Shown piece by piece: positions 51,277 through 59,801 of a DNA stretch of 64,000 nucleotides. Origin of the DNA: Clostridiaceae bacterium. Lineage in GTDB: Bacteria > Bacillota > Clostridia > Oscillospirales > Acutalibacteraceae. Every line of letters starts with the position of its first letter. Within the stretch, counting starts at the first letter, position 1. Under the pieces are notes generated by a model. It was not told the DNA's origin and ran no database searches. It saw only the letters and a program-made list of their open reading frames with translations. A program made the translations under genes and the position numbers. The stretch is from NCBI GenBank assembly GCA_021769555.1, contig JAETSR010000001.1, positions 124,001 to 188,000 of the forward strand, read 5' to 3'.

Positions 51277-52635
51277 ATGGTGAAAATAATCGGCGTTAAG
51301 CCGGGGAGCCGGGCCCAGCGGGGGGGCATATCCCCGGGGGACGTGCTCATAAGCATAAACGGCCATGAGATAGGGGATATTTTAGACTACCGCTTTTTTG
51401 AAACTGAGCGGGAGCTGAAACTGGTACTTGAGCGGGAGGCTGGGGAGTTCACAGTGGAGCTGGTAAAGCCCCGGTACGCGGAGCTGGGACTGGAATTTGA
51501 GAGCTACCTTATGGACCGGGAGCGGTCATGCCGGAATAAATGCGTGTTCTGCTTTATAGACCAGCTGCCGAAGGGTATGCGGGAGACGCTGTACTTCAAG
51601 GACGACGACGACCGGCTGAGCTTCCTCTTTGGCAACTATATCACCCTGACAAATATTGACGACAGGGAGATAGACAGGATACTGGAAATGCACATCAGCC
51701 CTATAAACATTTCCGTACACACAATGGAGCCGGAGCTCAGGTGCAAAATGATGGGAAACAGGTTTGCGGGTGAGAGCCTTCGGCACCTGTACCGGCTGGC
51801 GGAGGGGGGGATAAAGCTCAACTGCCAGATAGTCCTCTGCCCGGGGCTCAACGACGGCGAGGCTTTAGAGTTCACCCTAAAGGAGCTGTGCGGGCTGGGG
51901 GAGAGCTTACAGAGCGTGGCCTGTGTGCCGGTGGGGCTGACGAGGTATCGGGAGGGCCTGTACCCGCTGACAGCATTTGACAGGGACTCGGCCAACGCCG
52001 CGCTGGAAATAATAGAGCGCTGGGGAGAGAGGTGCAGGGAGGCATGGGGTGTACGTACAGTATACGCCTCGGACGAGCTGTATATACTGGCGGGGCGGGA
52101 GCTGCCGCCGATTGAGTTTTACGAGGACTTCCCCCAGATAGAGAACGGCGTGGGAATGCTCCGGGACCTGGAGGACAGCTTTCTTTGGGCCGTTGAGGAG
52201 GCCGGGGATATGGAGCTGAGCGTGCCTAGGCGGGTCGCCATACCCACCGGGGAGTGCGGCTATGATTTTTTGAATAAAATGCTTGACGTAGTGCGGGATA
52301 GGTGTCATAATTTAAGCATAGACCTGATACCCATAGAGAATAGGTTCTTCGGCGGCACGGTGAACGTCACCGGGCTCCTGACCGGGGGGGACATTGTCCG
52401 CGGGCTTTCAGGCCGAGAGCTGGGGGACCAGGTGCTAATCGCAAACAACATGCTCCGCTCCGGGGAGGACATATTCCTGGACGACATGACCTTACCCGAG
52501 CTCTCAGAGCGCCTGGGCACCCCGGCTGTGCGCGTAGGCAGCTCTGGTGCGGACCTGCTCGCAGCCATCCTAGGGAGAGAGCAGCCCGCCGCCCCTGCCC
52601 ACAACCCCTACGAATACGAAAGCTGGGAAAAGTAA
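51277..52635 (+). CDS. PDZ / radical-SAM-like DUF512 protein
   Basis: 452 residues. Residues 1-60 are a PDZ-like domain (VKPGSRAQRGGISPGDVLIS). The cluster motif CRNKCVFC (about residues 85-92) is a CxxxCxxC iron-sulfur site of radical-SAM type. A barrel follows with YFKDDDDRLSFLFGNYITLT and HISPINISVHTMEPELRCKM, and DUF512 fills about 270-440 (ENGVGMLRDLEDSFLW, VAIPTGECGYDFLN, GLLTGGDIVRGLSG). Activity unknown. It is typically encoded upstream of der in Clostridia, as here, hinting at a link to ribosome assembly. Confidence 0.88.
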   Translation: MVKIIGVKPGSRAQRGGISPGDVLISINGHEIGDILDYRFFETERELKLVLEREAGEFTVELVKPRYAELGLEFESYLMDRERSCRNKCVFCFIDQLPKGMRETLYFKDDDDRLSFLFGNYITLTNIDDREIDRILEMHISPINISVHTMEPELRCKMMGNRFAGESLRHLYRLAEGGIKLNCQIVLCPGLNDGEALEFTLKELCGLGESLQSVACVPVGLTRYREGLYPLTAFDRDSANAALEIIERWGERCREAWGVRTVYASDELYILAGRELPPIEFYEDFPQIENGVGMLRDLEDSFLWAVEEAGDMELSVPRRVAIPTGECGYDFLNKMLDVVRDRCHNLSIDLIPIENRFFGGTVNVTGLLTGGDIVRGLSGRELGDQVLIANNMLRSGEDIFLDDMTLPELSERLGTPAVRVGSSGADLLAAILGREQPAAPAHNPYEYESWEK

Positions 52636-52693
52636 AAGTTTTTGAAAGGTTCGGAAAACTTTTTTCAAAAAGTTTTCTGAGACGGTGAAGAGT

Positions 52694-54022
52694 ATGCCAA
52701 AACCAATAGTAGCCATAGTAGGCCGCCCCAATGTAGGCAAGTCAACTCTATTTAATAAAATAGTAGGCCGCCGCGTCTCTATAGTAGAGGACACCCCCGG
52801 CGTGACCCGTGACCGTATCTTCGGGGACGCCGAGTGGTGCGGCCGCCAGTTCTCCCTTGTGGACACCGGGGGCCTTGAGCCGGCCTCAAGGGACGTGCTT
52901 CTGCGGCAGATGCGCGAGCAGGCCCAGATAGCCATAGACTCGGCCAGCGCCATAATCCTGGTGACGGACATCCGCACAGGAGTGACCGCCACGGACCAGG
53001 AGGTAGCCGAGCTGCTATTAAAGAGCGGCAGGCCGGTGGTGCTCTGCGTGAACAAATGCGACAGCGTGGGCCAGCCCCCGGCGGAGTTCTACGAGTTCTA
53101 CAATTTGGGCCTCGGGGACCCTGTGATGGTTTCGTCCGTACACGGCCACGGCACCGGGGACCTGCTGGACAGGGTGATGGAGTCCCTGCCAGAGCAGGAG
53201 GAAGAGGAGCCGGACGGGGAGATAATCAAGGTAGCGGTGATAGGCAAGCCCAACGTGGGCAAGTCGTCCCTGGTGAACCGGGTGGCGGGGGAGAACCGCT
53301 GTATCGTCTCCGACATGGCGGGCACCACAAGGGACGCCGTGGACATGACTATCGAGAACAGCTTCGGCACCTTTACCTTTATAGATACAGCCGGGCTCAG
53401 GAGGAAGTCGAAGGTGGAGGACTCCGTGGAGTACTACAGCAACCTCCGGGCTGAAATGGCCGTGGAGCGGGCCGACGTGTGCCTGATACTGATTGACGGC
53501 ACCGTAGGGTTTACGGACCAGGACTCCAAGGTGGCGGGCATTGCCCATGAGGCCGGGAAGGGCTGTATCGTGTGCGTGAACAAGTGGGACGCCGTTGAGA
53601 AGGACGACAAGACCATGGAGCAAATGCGCCTGAAGCTGGCAGAGGATTTTTCCTTTATGAGCTACGCGCCCATAATCTTCATTTCGGCCAAGACCGGCCA
53701 GCGCCTTGACAGGATGTTCGAGCTTATTAAGCTCGCGGCCATGAGCAACTCAATGCGGGTGACTACCGGGGCCCTGAACGACGTGCTTGCCCAGGCGGTG
53801 AACCGGGTACAGCCGCCCACGGACAAGGGCCGGAGGCTCAAGATTTACTATATGACCCAGGCCTCCACAAAGCCGCCAACCTTCGTGTGCTTCTGCAACG
53901 ACCACGAGCTTTTCCACTACTCCTACCAGCGGTACATCGTCAACCGCATAAGGGAGACCTTCGGGCTGGACTGCACGCCGGTGCGGCTGATGATTCGGGA
54001 CAAGAAGGACGAGAAAGAATAA
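52694..54022 (+). CDS. der: GTPase Der (EngA), 50S assembly
   Basis: 442 residues; ATG 52694 (MPKPIVAIVGRPNVGKST) is chosen, since the in-frame GTG at 52685 adds only KSM. Two tandem G domains: first P-loop GRPNVGKS near residue 10, G3 DTGG, G4 NKCD; second P-loop GKPNVGKS near residue 186, DTAG, NKWD. A KH-like C-terminus contacts the ribosome. It acts late in large-subunit assembly. plsY follows 19 bases later. Confidence 0.97.
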   Translation: MPKPIVAIVGRPNVGKSTLFNKIVGRRVSIVEDTPGVTRDRIFGDAEWCGRQFSLVDTGGLEPASRDVLLRQMREQAQIAIDSASAIILVTDIRTGVTATDQEVAELLLKSGRPVVLCVNKCDSVGQPPAEFYEFYNLGLGDPVMVSSVHGHGTGDLLDRVMESLPEQEEEEPDGEIIKVAVIGKPNVGKSSLVNRVAGENRCIVSDMAGTTRDAVDMTIENSFGTFTFIDTAGLRRKSKVEDSVEYYSNLRAEMAVERADVCLILIDGTVGFTDQDSKVAGIAHEAGKGCIVCVNKWDAVEKDDKTMEQMRLKLAEDFSFMSYAPIIFISAKTGQRLDRMFELIKLAAMSNSMRVTTGALNDVLAQAVNRVQPPTDKGRRLKIYYMTQASTKPPTFVCFCNDHELFHYSYQRYIVNRIRETFGLDCTPVRLMIRDKKDEKE

Positions 54023-54041
54023 TATTTTGGGGGAATTTAAC

Positions 54042-54755
54042 ATGGGAACACAGACGGTATTTATCCTGGCGCTGATTATTTCGGCGGTCATAGGCTACCT
54101 GCTGGGGGGGATAAACTGGGCCATAATCCTCACAAGGATAGTCCAGCGAAAGGATATCCGGGACCAGGGCAGCGGCAACGCGGGCATGACCAACGTCCTT
54201 CGGAGCGTGGGAAAGCTCCCGGCCCTTCTGACCTTCGCGGGGGACTTTATAAAGTGCGTCATAGCGGTGCTTCTCAGCCAGCTTATTATGAACTGGATGT
54301 TTATGAGCCCGGACATACTGCTGTCAGCGGACCGGGCCCCTGCAGGGGAACTGCTGCTGTACGGCCGCTATATCGCCGGGGCCGCCTGTGTTGTGGGCCA
54401 TATCTTCCCAATATACTACGGCTTCAAGGGGGGCAAGGGCATAGTGTCCGCCGCGGCCATGATAGCCCTCACGGACTGGCGGGTGTTCATTGCCGTGATA
54501 CTTACCTTCGGGGTTATGTTCCTCTGGAAGAAGATAATGTCCCTTTGCTCGGTGACATGCGCGGCGGCGTACCCTGTGTACACTTTTCTGATAGTGTTCT
54601 TCGCGGATTTCAGGCGCGGGTTCTGCGGGGCGGAGAAGCTGGCGTTCGTTACGGTGATGAGCCTGTTCATCGGGGCGCTGGTGCTTATAAAGCACGGGGC
54701 GAATATCGGGAGGCTTCTGAGGGGGGAGGAGAAGCCGATTGTTGGGAAAAAATGA
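54042..54755 (+). CDS. plsY: Glycerol-3-phosphate acyltransferase
   Basis: 237 residues from ATG 54042, after ggggga; an in-frame TTG at 54027 lacks a good site. Multi-pass membrane protein with the PlsY loops GSGNAGMTNVLRSVGK (near residue 44) and the later YGFKGGKGIVSAAAMI (about 127), involved in acyl-phosphate and glycerol-3-phosphate binding. First acylation step in phospholipid synthesis. gpsA, its common next neighbour, is not present here. Confidence 0.95.
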   Translation: MGTQTVFILALIISAVIGYLLGGINWAIILTRIVQRKDIRDQGSGNAGMTNVLRSVGKLPALLTFAGDFIKCVIAVLLSQLIMNWMFMSPDILLSADRAPAGELLLYGRYIAGAACVVGHIFPIYYGFKGGKGIVSAAAMIALTDWRVFIAVILTFGVMFLWKKIMSLCSVTCAAAYPVYTFLIVFFADFRRGFCGAEKLAFVTVMSLFIGALVLIKHGANIGRLLRGEEKPIVGKK

Positions 54756-54757
54756 GC

Positions 54758-54786
54758 TTGACAGCTTTTGAGAAAAAGCATATAAT
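54758..54786 (+). promoter_or_regulatory. Promoter of the small-antitoxin/GNAT unit
   Basis: Consensus ttgaca (54758-54763) and tataat (54781-54786) with a 17-base spacer, starting three bases after the plsY stop. Confidence 0.88.
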
Positions 54787-54812
54787 TTTATTGCATACAA
54801 GGAGGTGCTCAG

Positions 54813-54977
54813 ATGGCGTCGTCGTCAATCACAAAGGACTTTTATGTGAAGGACCCCAAGGCACTTGAACGGCTGAAAAAGGTGCTTGAGGAGGCTCCCG
54901 AGAAAAGGGAGGCGTCGGAGGAGCTGCTTGAGCTGGAGAAGGGGAGAGAAAGGGTACGTACATTTGTGTTCCGCTAA
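54813..54977 (+). CDS. Small antitoxin-like protein
   Basis: 54 residues (MASSSITKDFYVKDPKALER to VRTFVFR), ATG after aaggaggtg. The opening MASSSITK.F.V.D is a pattern I associate with small proteins encoded next to GNAT acetyltransferases in gut Firmicutes. Helical, very charged. With its own strong promoter and 8-base spacing to the acetyltransferase gene it fits an antitoxin of a GNAT-type module. Not proven. Confidence 0.6.
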   Translation: MASSSITKDFYVKDPKALERLKKVLEEAPEKREASEELLELEKGRERVRTFVFR

Positions 54978-54985
54978 GGGAGCTG

Positions 54986-55516
54986 ATGGATAGGGCCTCA
55001 GAAACGTGCAGTATGCACTGTCTTTCTGAGGCCCTTTGTTCCTTTAGGTGCTGCTTGGACGAAGATATTGAATCCTTCCTGAATGACAAGGCAATGCGGT
55101 ACGTGGACAGAAATTGGTGCGCGGTCTATCTGATAATGGATGAAGAGCGGTTTCTTGCGGGCAAGGTAGAGATAGAAGCATATTTTACCCTATCCCATAA
55201 GGCTCTTGTACCGACCAACGCCTCAAAGACGAGGCAGAGGGAGGCTGCCGGGTGGAAAGACCCTGGGGTCATCCACTTTGTGCTGATAGGGCAGCTTGGG
55301 AAATATATGGACGGCCAAAGGTCAGCCGGGCTTTCCGCCGGAAAGATACTGAATTATGCCTTTGAGGTGATACGTGCCTCCAGCAGTCTTATACCCTGCC
55401 GGTGCGCGCTGGTCGAGTGCGGGGAGAGCGCTAAAGTACATAATTTGTACTTGGATTATGGATTTTCATTTTTCCAGAATGATGGGGAGCACCACCAGTT
55501 TATCAAGCGGGTATGA
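54986..55516 (+). CDS. GNAT-family acetyltransferase, possible toxin
   Basis: 176 residues. GNAT fold: AVYLIMDEERFLAGKVEIEA strand pair, VIHFVLIGQLGKYM (beta 4), the acetyl-CoA loop SAGLSAGKILNYAFEVI and the end VHNLYLDYGFSFFQNDGEHH. Lies directly behind a 54-residue protein, as in two-gene GNAT toxin systems that acetylate charged tRNA. Alternative: a housekeeping acetyltransferase of small molecules. Inserted between plsY and a ribbon-helix-helix gene. Confidence 0.65.
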   Translation: MDRASETCSMHCLSEALCSFRCCLDEDIESFLNDKAMRYVDRNWCAVYLIMDEERFLAGKVEIEAYFTLSHKALVPTNASKTRQREAAGWKDPGVIHFVLIGQLGKYMDGQRSAGLSAGKILNYAFEVIRASSSLIPCRCALVECGESAKVHNLYLDYGFSFFQNDGEHHQFIKRV

Positions 55517-55566
55517 AAAGAAATATAATAAAAGAGGGCTGGCAGCTAATTTTTTCTGCTGCCCTC

Positions 55567-55595
55567 TTGACTTTTGCACGTATACATGCTATCAT
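55567..55595 (+). promoter_or_regulatory. Promoter of the ribbon-helix-helix gene
   Basis: ttgact (55567-55572) and tatcat (55590-55595), spacer 17 bases, 25 bases ahead of the GTG start. Confidence 0.65.
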
Positions 55596-55620
55596 TTATG
55601 TACGGAAAAGAGGTGAATAA

Positions 55621-55797
55621 GTGGCAAAAAAGCTTGGACGCCCTACCGACTGTAAGAAGACCGAGCGCTTTGAACTAAGGCTTACTCCCAATGAAGCGGA
55701 GACGTTAAAGTATTGCGCGGAAAGGCTTGAGGTGAGCAAGGCCGACGTGCTCAAGCGGGGACTGCTTATAGTATGGGCACAACTGAGAAAAAAGTAG
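55621..55797 (+). CDS. Ribbon-helix-helix DNA-binding protein
   Basis: 58 residues, GTG start after aagaggtga. AKKLGRPTDCKKTERFELRL then TPNEAETLKYCAERLEVSKA and ADVLKRGLLIV match a CopG/Arc-type ribbon-helix-helix regulator: a beta ribbon (RFELRLT) and two helices. May control itself or a partner. Downstream of a GNAT module but with its own promoter. Confidence 0.75.
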   Translation: MAKKLGRPTDCKKTERFELRLTPNEAETLKYCAERLEVSKADVLKRGLLIVWAQLRKK

Positions 55798-55828
55798 AGT
55801 GTTGGCCGCCATCACAAGCACCAACACT
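55798..55828. repeat. Inverted repeat after the ribbon-helix-helix gene
   Basis: agtgttgg ... ccaacact, 8-bp arms and a 15-base loop, starting directly after the stop codon. Could be a terminator-like fold without T run or an operator for the preceding regulator. Confidence 0.5.
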
Positions 55829-55909
55829 CCGAAAAAGAAGCAAACCCACTGAGGAGTTTGATAAATCTATTGTATCACGCCTTCGTGGGAATTTCAAGGA
55901 GGAATTTTC

Positions 55910-56152
55910 ATGGAACAGCAAATCGGCACATCACTTGCAGAGCTTTTTGACGAACTGGCGGATATACACCGCTCCCTGGGCGCGGGGCTGTCCACGCTGG
56001 CGGTGCTGGGGAAGGGCGCGGACTCCCCGGAGATGGCCGAGGCCCTGGGCCTGGTCTGGGAGTACATGCAGAGCCCCTATGACGATTTGGGCATACTTGC
56101 CCGGGTCGGAAGGCGGGCGGCGGGGTCCATGGATTTAACTGATTGCTGTTAA
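55910..56152 (+). CDS. Small hypothetical protein
   Basis: 80 residues, ATG 55910 after aaggagga. Helical (LAELFDELADIHRSLGAGLS, MAEALGLVWEYMQSPYDDLG). Not recognised. Thirteen bases before the Nudix gene, thus probably co-transcribed with it. Confidence 0.5.
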   Translation: MEQQIGTSLAELFDELADIHRSLGAGLSTLAVLGKGADSPEMAEALGLVWEYMQSPYDDLGILARVGRRAAGSMDLTDCC

Positions 56153-56165
56153 GGGGGATTTACTT

Positions 56166-56654
56166 ATGGATTGCAGCTTTTCTACGCCGGAGGGCCTTTT
56201 TAACTTCCGTACAGCCGGTATTTTTGTACAGAACGGCCTGCTTCTGGCCATGACGGAGCCGGGTATCGGCCACTATTACCTTCCCGGGGGCCGGGTGAGG
56301 GTGAACGAGACCATGGAGGAGGCCCTGTGCCGGGAGACTGAGGAGGAGCTGGGGCAGAGGGCCCGGGCCATACGGCCACTCTGGCTCTGTGAGAGCTTCT
56401 TTGTGCTGGGGGAGCGGCCGGTCCACGAGATTGCGATGTACTGGCTGGCCGGGCTGGATTATGGCCGGCTCCCGGCCCTTAAAGGGGAGTTCACCCTCAG
56501 GGACAGCGACGGGCAGGAGCATATATACCGCTGGCTCACTGAGGATGAGGTGCGCTCGGAGCGGATATACCCTGTGCCAATGCAGGAGGCCTGGCCCGAG
56601 CTCCCCGGCGGGCTGACCTTTTACAGCGACACCCGGGACCGTCGAATCCTGTAA
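56166..56654 (+). CDS. Nudix hydrolase
   Basis: 162 residues with a full Nudix box near residues 41-63: GRVRVNETMEEALCRETEEE followed by LG, matching Gx5Ex7REUxEExGU. Cleaves nucleoside diphosphates linked to another group; the substrate is not visible from sequence. N-terminal strand TAGIFVQNGLLLAMTEPGIG is typical. Single Nudix domain with a short C-terminal extension. Confidence 0.9.
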   Translation: MDCSFSTPEGLFNFRTAGIFVQNGLLLAMTEPGIGHYYLPGGRVRVNETMEEALCRETEEELGQRARAIRPLWLCESFFVLGERPVHEIAMYWLAGLDYGRLPALKGEFTLRDSDGQEHIYRWLTEDEVRSERIYPVPMQEAWPELPGGLTFYSDTRDRRIL

Positions 56655-56700
56655 AAATTTACAGAAAATTCACATTTAACCACATCTTCCTCTCCAGGGA

Positions 56701-56729
56701 TTGACTTTTGCCCGGGAATGTATTATTAT
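56701..56729 (+). promoter_or_regulatory. Promoter of murA unit
   Basis: ttgact (56701-56706) and tattat (56724-56729) with a 17-base spacer; 5' leader about 80 bases to the murA start. Confidence 0.75.
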
Positions 56730-56817
56730 TAGCATAAGCTCCAATAATACAGGCAGATGAAAAATTCCGGGCAGAAGGCAGTTTTCGGCGTTGTGCTGCC
56801 CATTAGGAAGTGGAAAT

Positions 56818-58110
56818 TTGAATAAATATGTGATACACGGAGGCCGCCGCCTTTGCGGCGAGGTCGTAATAAACGGCGCTAAAAACGCCGCGGTTGCCAT
56901 ACTGCCCGCGGTCATACTGTCCGACTCCCCCTGCCGCATTGAGAACCTGCCGGATATCTCCGACGTGAAAAACGCCGCCTATATCCTGGAGGAAATGGGC
57001 GCGGCGGTGAGCTATCCCGACAGGCATACTATTGATATCGACCCCCGGCCCATCGACACCCATATCGTCAGCGCCGACGTAGCCCGGCGTATGCGCGGCT
57101 CCTACTACTTTATCGGCGCCCTTTTGGGCCGGTGCAGGCGGGCCCTGGTGCCGCTGCCCGGGGGCTGCGACTTCGGCGTGCGGCCTATCGACCAGCATTT
57201 GAAGGGCTTCGAGGCCCTGGGCTGTGAGCACAGCCTGGATAACGGCGGCATGATTTCAGTTACAGCTGAAAATGATTTATATGGCGCGCATATATATCTG
57301 GACGTGGTGTCCGTCGGGGCCACCATCAACATCATGCTCACGGCTGTCAAGGCCCGGGGCGTGACCGTCATCGAGAACGCCGCAAGGGAGCCCCATGTGG
57401 TGGACCTTGCCAACTTCCTGAACACCATGGGCGCGGACGTGCGGGGCGCTGGCACCGACACCATCAAAATACACGGCGTCCAGCAGCTCCGCGGGGTCTG
57501 CTACACCATCATCCCCGACCAGATTGAGGCGGGCACCTATATGATGGCCGCTGCCGCCACCCACGGGGATATTGCCATAAAGAACGTCACCCCCCAGCAC
57601 CTGGCCTCTATCTCCGCAAAGCTGGTTGAGATGGGCGTGCACGTGGAGGAGGGGGACGACACCGTGAGGGTCACCTGCGACAGGCAGCTGAGAAAGTGCA
57701 ACGTGAAGACCCTGCCCCACCCCGGCTTCCCCACGGACATGCAGCCCCAGATAACCACCCTGCTCTCGGCGGCGGGGGGTATCAGCATGGTGACGGAGAG
57801 CATTTACAGCGGCGGGCGCTTCAAGTACGTGGACGAGCTCAGGAAGATGGGCGCGAAGATAACCGTTGAGGGGAGCCTCGCGGTGGTGGAGGGGGTGCCC
57901 ATGCTCAAGGGGGCCCCGGTGCGGGCCCTGGACCTTCGGGCCGGGGTAGCCATGGTGCTGGCCGGACTTATGTGCGACGGCGTGACCCAGGTTGAGAACA
58001 TCAAGTTCATTGAGCGGGGCTACGAGAATATCGTGGACAAGCTGGCCTCCTTGGGCGCGGACATCTACCTGGACAAGACCCCCGAGCGGGCCCAGTACCA
58101 GATTGGATAA
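56818..58110 (+). CDS. murA: UDP-N-acetylglucosamine 1-carboxyvinyltransferase
   Basis: 430 residues. TTG 56818 (MNKYVIHGGRRLCGEVVING) is preferred over the in-frame GTG at 56791, giving the standard N-terminus and a ggaag site upstream. Active-site loop LPGGCDFGVRPID with catalytic Cys117. Lys in NGAKNAAVAILPA and the C-terminal DLRAGVAMVLAGL are also present. First committed step of peptidoglycan synthesis; target of fosfomycin, and the Cys indicates the sensitive type. Confidence 0.96.
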   Translation: MNKYVIHGGRRLCGEVVINGAKNAAVAILPAVILSDSPCRIENLPDISDVKNAAYILEEMGAAVSYPDRHTIDIDPRPIDTHIVSADVARRMRGSYYFIGALLGRCRRALVPLPGGCDFGVRPIDQHLKGFEALGCEHSLDNGGMISVTAENDLYGAHIYLDVVSVGATINIMLTAVKARGVTVIENAAREPHVVDLANFLNTMGADVRGAGTDTIKIHGVQQLRGVCYTIIPDQIEAGTYMMAAAATHGDIAIKNVTPQHLASISAKLVEMGVHVEEGDDTVRVTCDRQLRKCNVKTLPHPGFPTDMQPQITTLLSAAGGISMVTESIYSGGRFKYVDELRKMGAKITVEGSLAVVEGVPMLKGAPVRALDLRAGVAMVLAGLMCDGVTQVENIKFIERGYENIVDKLASLGADIYLDKTPERAQYQIG

Positions 58111-58963
58111 AAAAAGCGGGAAGTGGGCCGCTGAAATTCTGTGCCTGCAGAACCCGGACGGCACCTGGGGCAGCCAGTTCCACACACTCTCAATGCCCGA
58201 CCGGCGGCAGGGGCTTATCACCACCGAGCAGGCCCTGCGGCGGCTCAAAATACTGGGCTTCACAATCGAGGACGAGCCCATTAAGCGGGCGGTGGACTGC
58301 ATGCGCGCCTGCCTTAGAGGCGAGCGCAAAATCGACGGTTACTGGGAGAAGGGCCACGACTGGGCGCTTTTCACAAAGCTCATGCTCAGCACCTGGGTGC
58401 GGGAGTTCTGTCCGGATGAGCCTTTGGCCCTGGGCTTTGCCAGGCAGTGGGCGCGGGTGATAGAGAGCGCTTTTGGGGGCGGGGAGTACAGCCGCGACGC
58501 GTATTGCAGTGCATACAACCGGGAGTTCCGCTCGCCCATCCGCGGCGGGCGGGAGCGGAGCTTTGTGGATTTCTACCATGTGAGCCTCCTTCGGGATGTG
58601 CTCACCCCTGAGACTGAGAGCCGGTTTTTGGACTATGTTGTGGGAAAGCCCGAGGGTATCTACTATATATGTAATGGCCCGGTGCTCAAAGTACCGGAGG
58701 AATTTGCGTCCCGGGAGACGGTGCGGTGGCTTAGCGCTGTTGAGCTCCTGCTGGGCTATAAATCGGGCGCTGGGAAGCTGGGCTTTGCCGCCCGCTGGAT
58801 TGAGGAGAACCGGGGCTCTGACGGCTCGTGGGACTTAGGACCCAAGGCCGGGGACAGGGTACGGCTGCCCCTGAGTGATTCCTGGCGGAAAAAAGGCGCG
58901 CGTCAGGCCGACTGCACAGAGTGGGTTGGAGGCATACTGGCACGCCTGAGTGAAAAAAACTGA
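58103..58963 (+). CDS. Prenyltransferase/squalene-cyclase-like repeat protein
   Basis: 286 residues. TTG 58103 (LDKKSGKWAAEILCLQNPDG) overlaps murA by eight bases; an ORF extending back to 57992 is inside murA and is rejected. Contains QNPDGTWGSQFHTLS near the N-terminus and IEENRGSDGSWDLGPKAGDR near the end, the QxxDGSW repeats of terpene-cyclase-type alpha barrels. Lacks an obvious DxDD acid motif, so it is probably not a cyclase. Function unknown; coupling to murA suggests a cell-envelope link. Confidence 0.55.
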   Translation: MDKKSGKWAAEILCLQNPDGTWGSQFHTLSMPDRRQGLITTEQALRRLKILGFTIEDEPIKRAVDCMRACLRGERKIDGYWEKGHDWALFTKLMLSTWVREFCPDEPLALGFARQWARVIESAFGGGEYSRDAYCSAYNREFRSPIRGGRERSFVDFYHVSLLRDVLTPETESRFLDYVVGKPEGIYYICNGPVLKVPEEFASRETVRWLSAVELLLGYKSGAGKLGFAARWIEENRGSDGSWDLGPKAGDRVRLPLSDSWRKKGARQADCTEWVGGILARLSEKN

Positions 58964-59009
58964 CTTTACCCTGCCGGACGGCGGGGTGATTTTGTGAGGA
59001 GAGGTGCAT

Positions 59010-59792
59010 ATGGCGAGATTCTGCCCGCTGTTCTCCGGGAGCTCCGGCAACAGCTCATATATCGGCTCCCGGAGCGCCGGGGTGCTCATCGACGCGGGGG
59101 TGAGCGCCCGGCGGCTGGACGGACGGATGAAGCTCTGCGGCATAGACCCCCTGGCGATAGGGGGAATAATTGTCACCCACGAGCACGGCGACCATGTGAG
59201 CGGAATAAGGGTGTTCGCCAGGAAGTACGGCCTGCCGGTGTACGCCTCGGCGGGGACCCTCAGGGCCATCGAGGAGAGCATGGACGGTGTGAAGCTTATC
59301 GACATTAAGGCCGGCGCTGAGATAGCCGGGATGGAGGTGCGGCCCTTCCCCACCTCCCACGACTGCCTTCAGCCTACGGGCTACCGCATACATACCGGCG
59401 ACGGCAGGGATTTCTGCTTTGCCACGGACCTGGGATATCTCTCTGAGGAGGTGAAGGAGAACCTGCTGGGCTGCGACATGGCGGTGATTGAGTCAAACCA
59501 TGACATTGAAATGCTCAGGAACGGCCCTTATCCCTACCACCTCAAGCGCCGCATACTCTCCGACAGGGGGCACCTGTCCAACGCCGCCTGCGCGGGGTTC
59601 CTGCCGGAGCTCCTGAAAAGCGGGGTGCGCCGGTTCGTGCTGGCCCACCTCAGCGACACCAACAACACCCCCTGGCTGGCCTATGAGGCCTCCCTCTCGG
59701 CGCTGGTGCAGAGGGGGTATGTGAAAGATGTTGACTTTATATTGCAGGTGGCCAGCCCTGAGAACACTGAGAACAAGACGGTCATCTTCTAG
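59010..59792 (+). CDS. MBL-fold metallohydrolase (WalJ/YycJ-like)
   Basis: 262 residues from ATG 59010 after ggagaggtgc. N-terminus FCPLFSGSSGNSSYIGSRSA, metal motif THEHGDH near residue 56, then YPYHLKRRILSDRGHLSNAA and LAHLSDTNN, features of the YycJ/WalJ clade, thought to process DNA ends or to link cell wall and division. In many Firmicutes it sits just ahead of rlmH, as here. No walRK regulators are seen nearby. Confidence 0.88.
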   Translation: MARFCPLFSGSSGNSSYIGSRSAGVLIDAGVSARRLDGRMKLCGIDPLAIGGIIVTHEHGDHVSGIRVFARKYGLPVYASAGTLRAIEESMDGVKLIDIKAGAEIAGMEVRPFPTSHDCLQPTGYRIHTGDGRDFCFATDLGYLSEEVKENLLGCDMAVIESNHDIEMLRNGPYPYHLKRRILSDRGHLSNAACAGFLPELLKSGVRRFVLAHLSDTNNTPWLAYEASLSALVQRGYVKDVDFILQVASPENTENKTVIF

Positions 59793-59801
59793 GAGGGGCC
59801 C

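Noticed and set aside
57277-58329. 350-codon minus-strand frame across murA
   Set aside because: Antisense to murA with its catalytic Cys loop intact; Gly/His/Leu-rich nonsense sequence with no motif.
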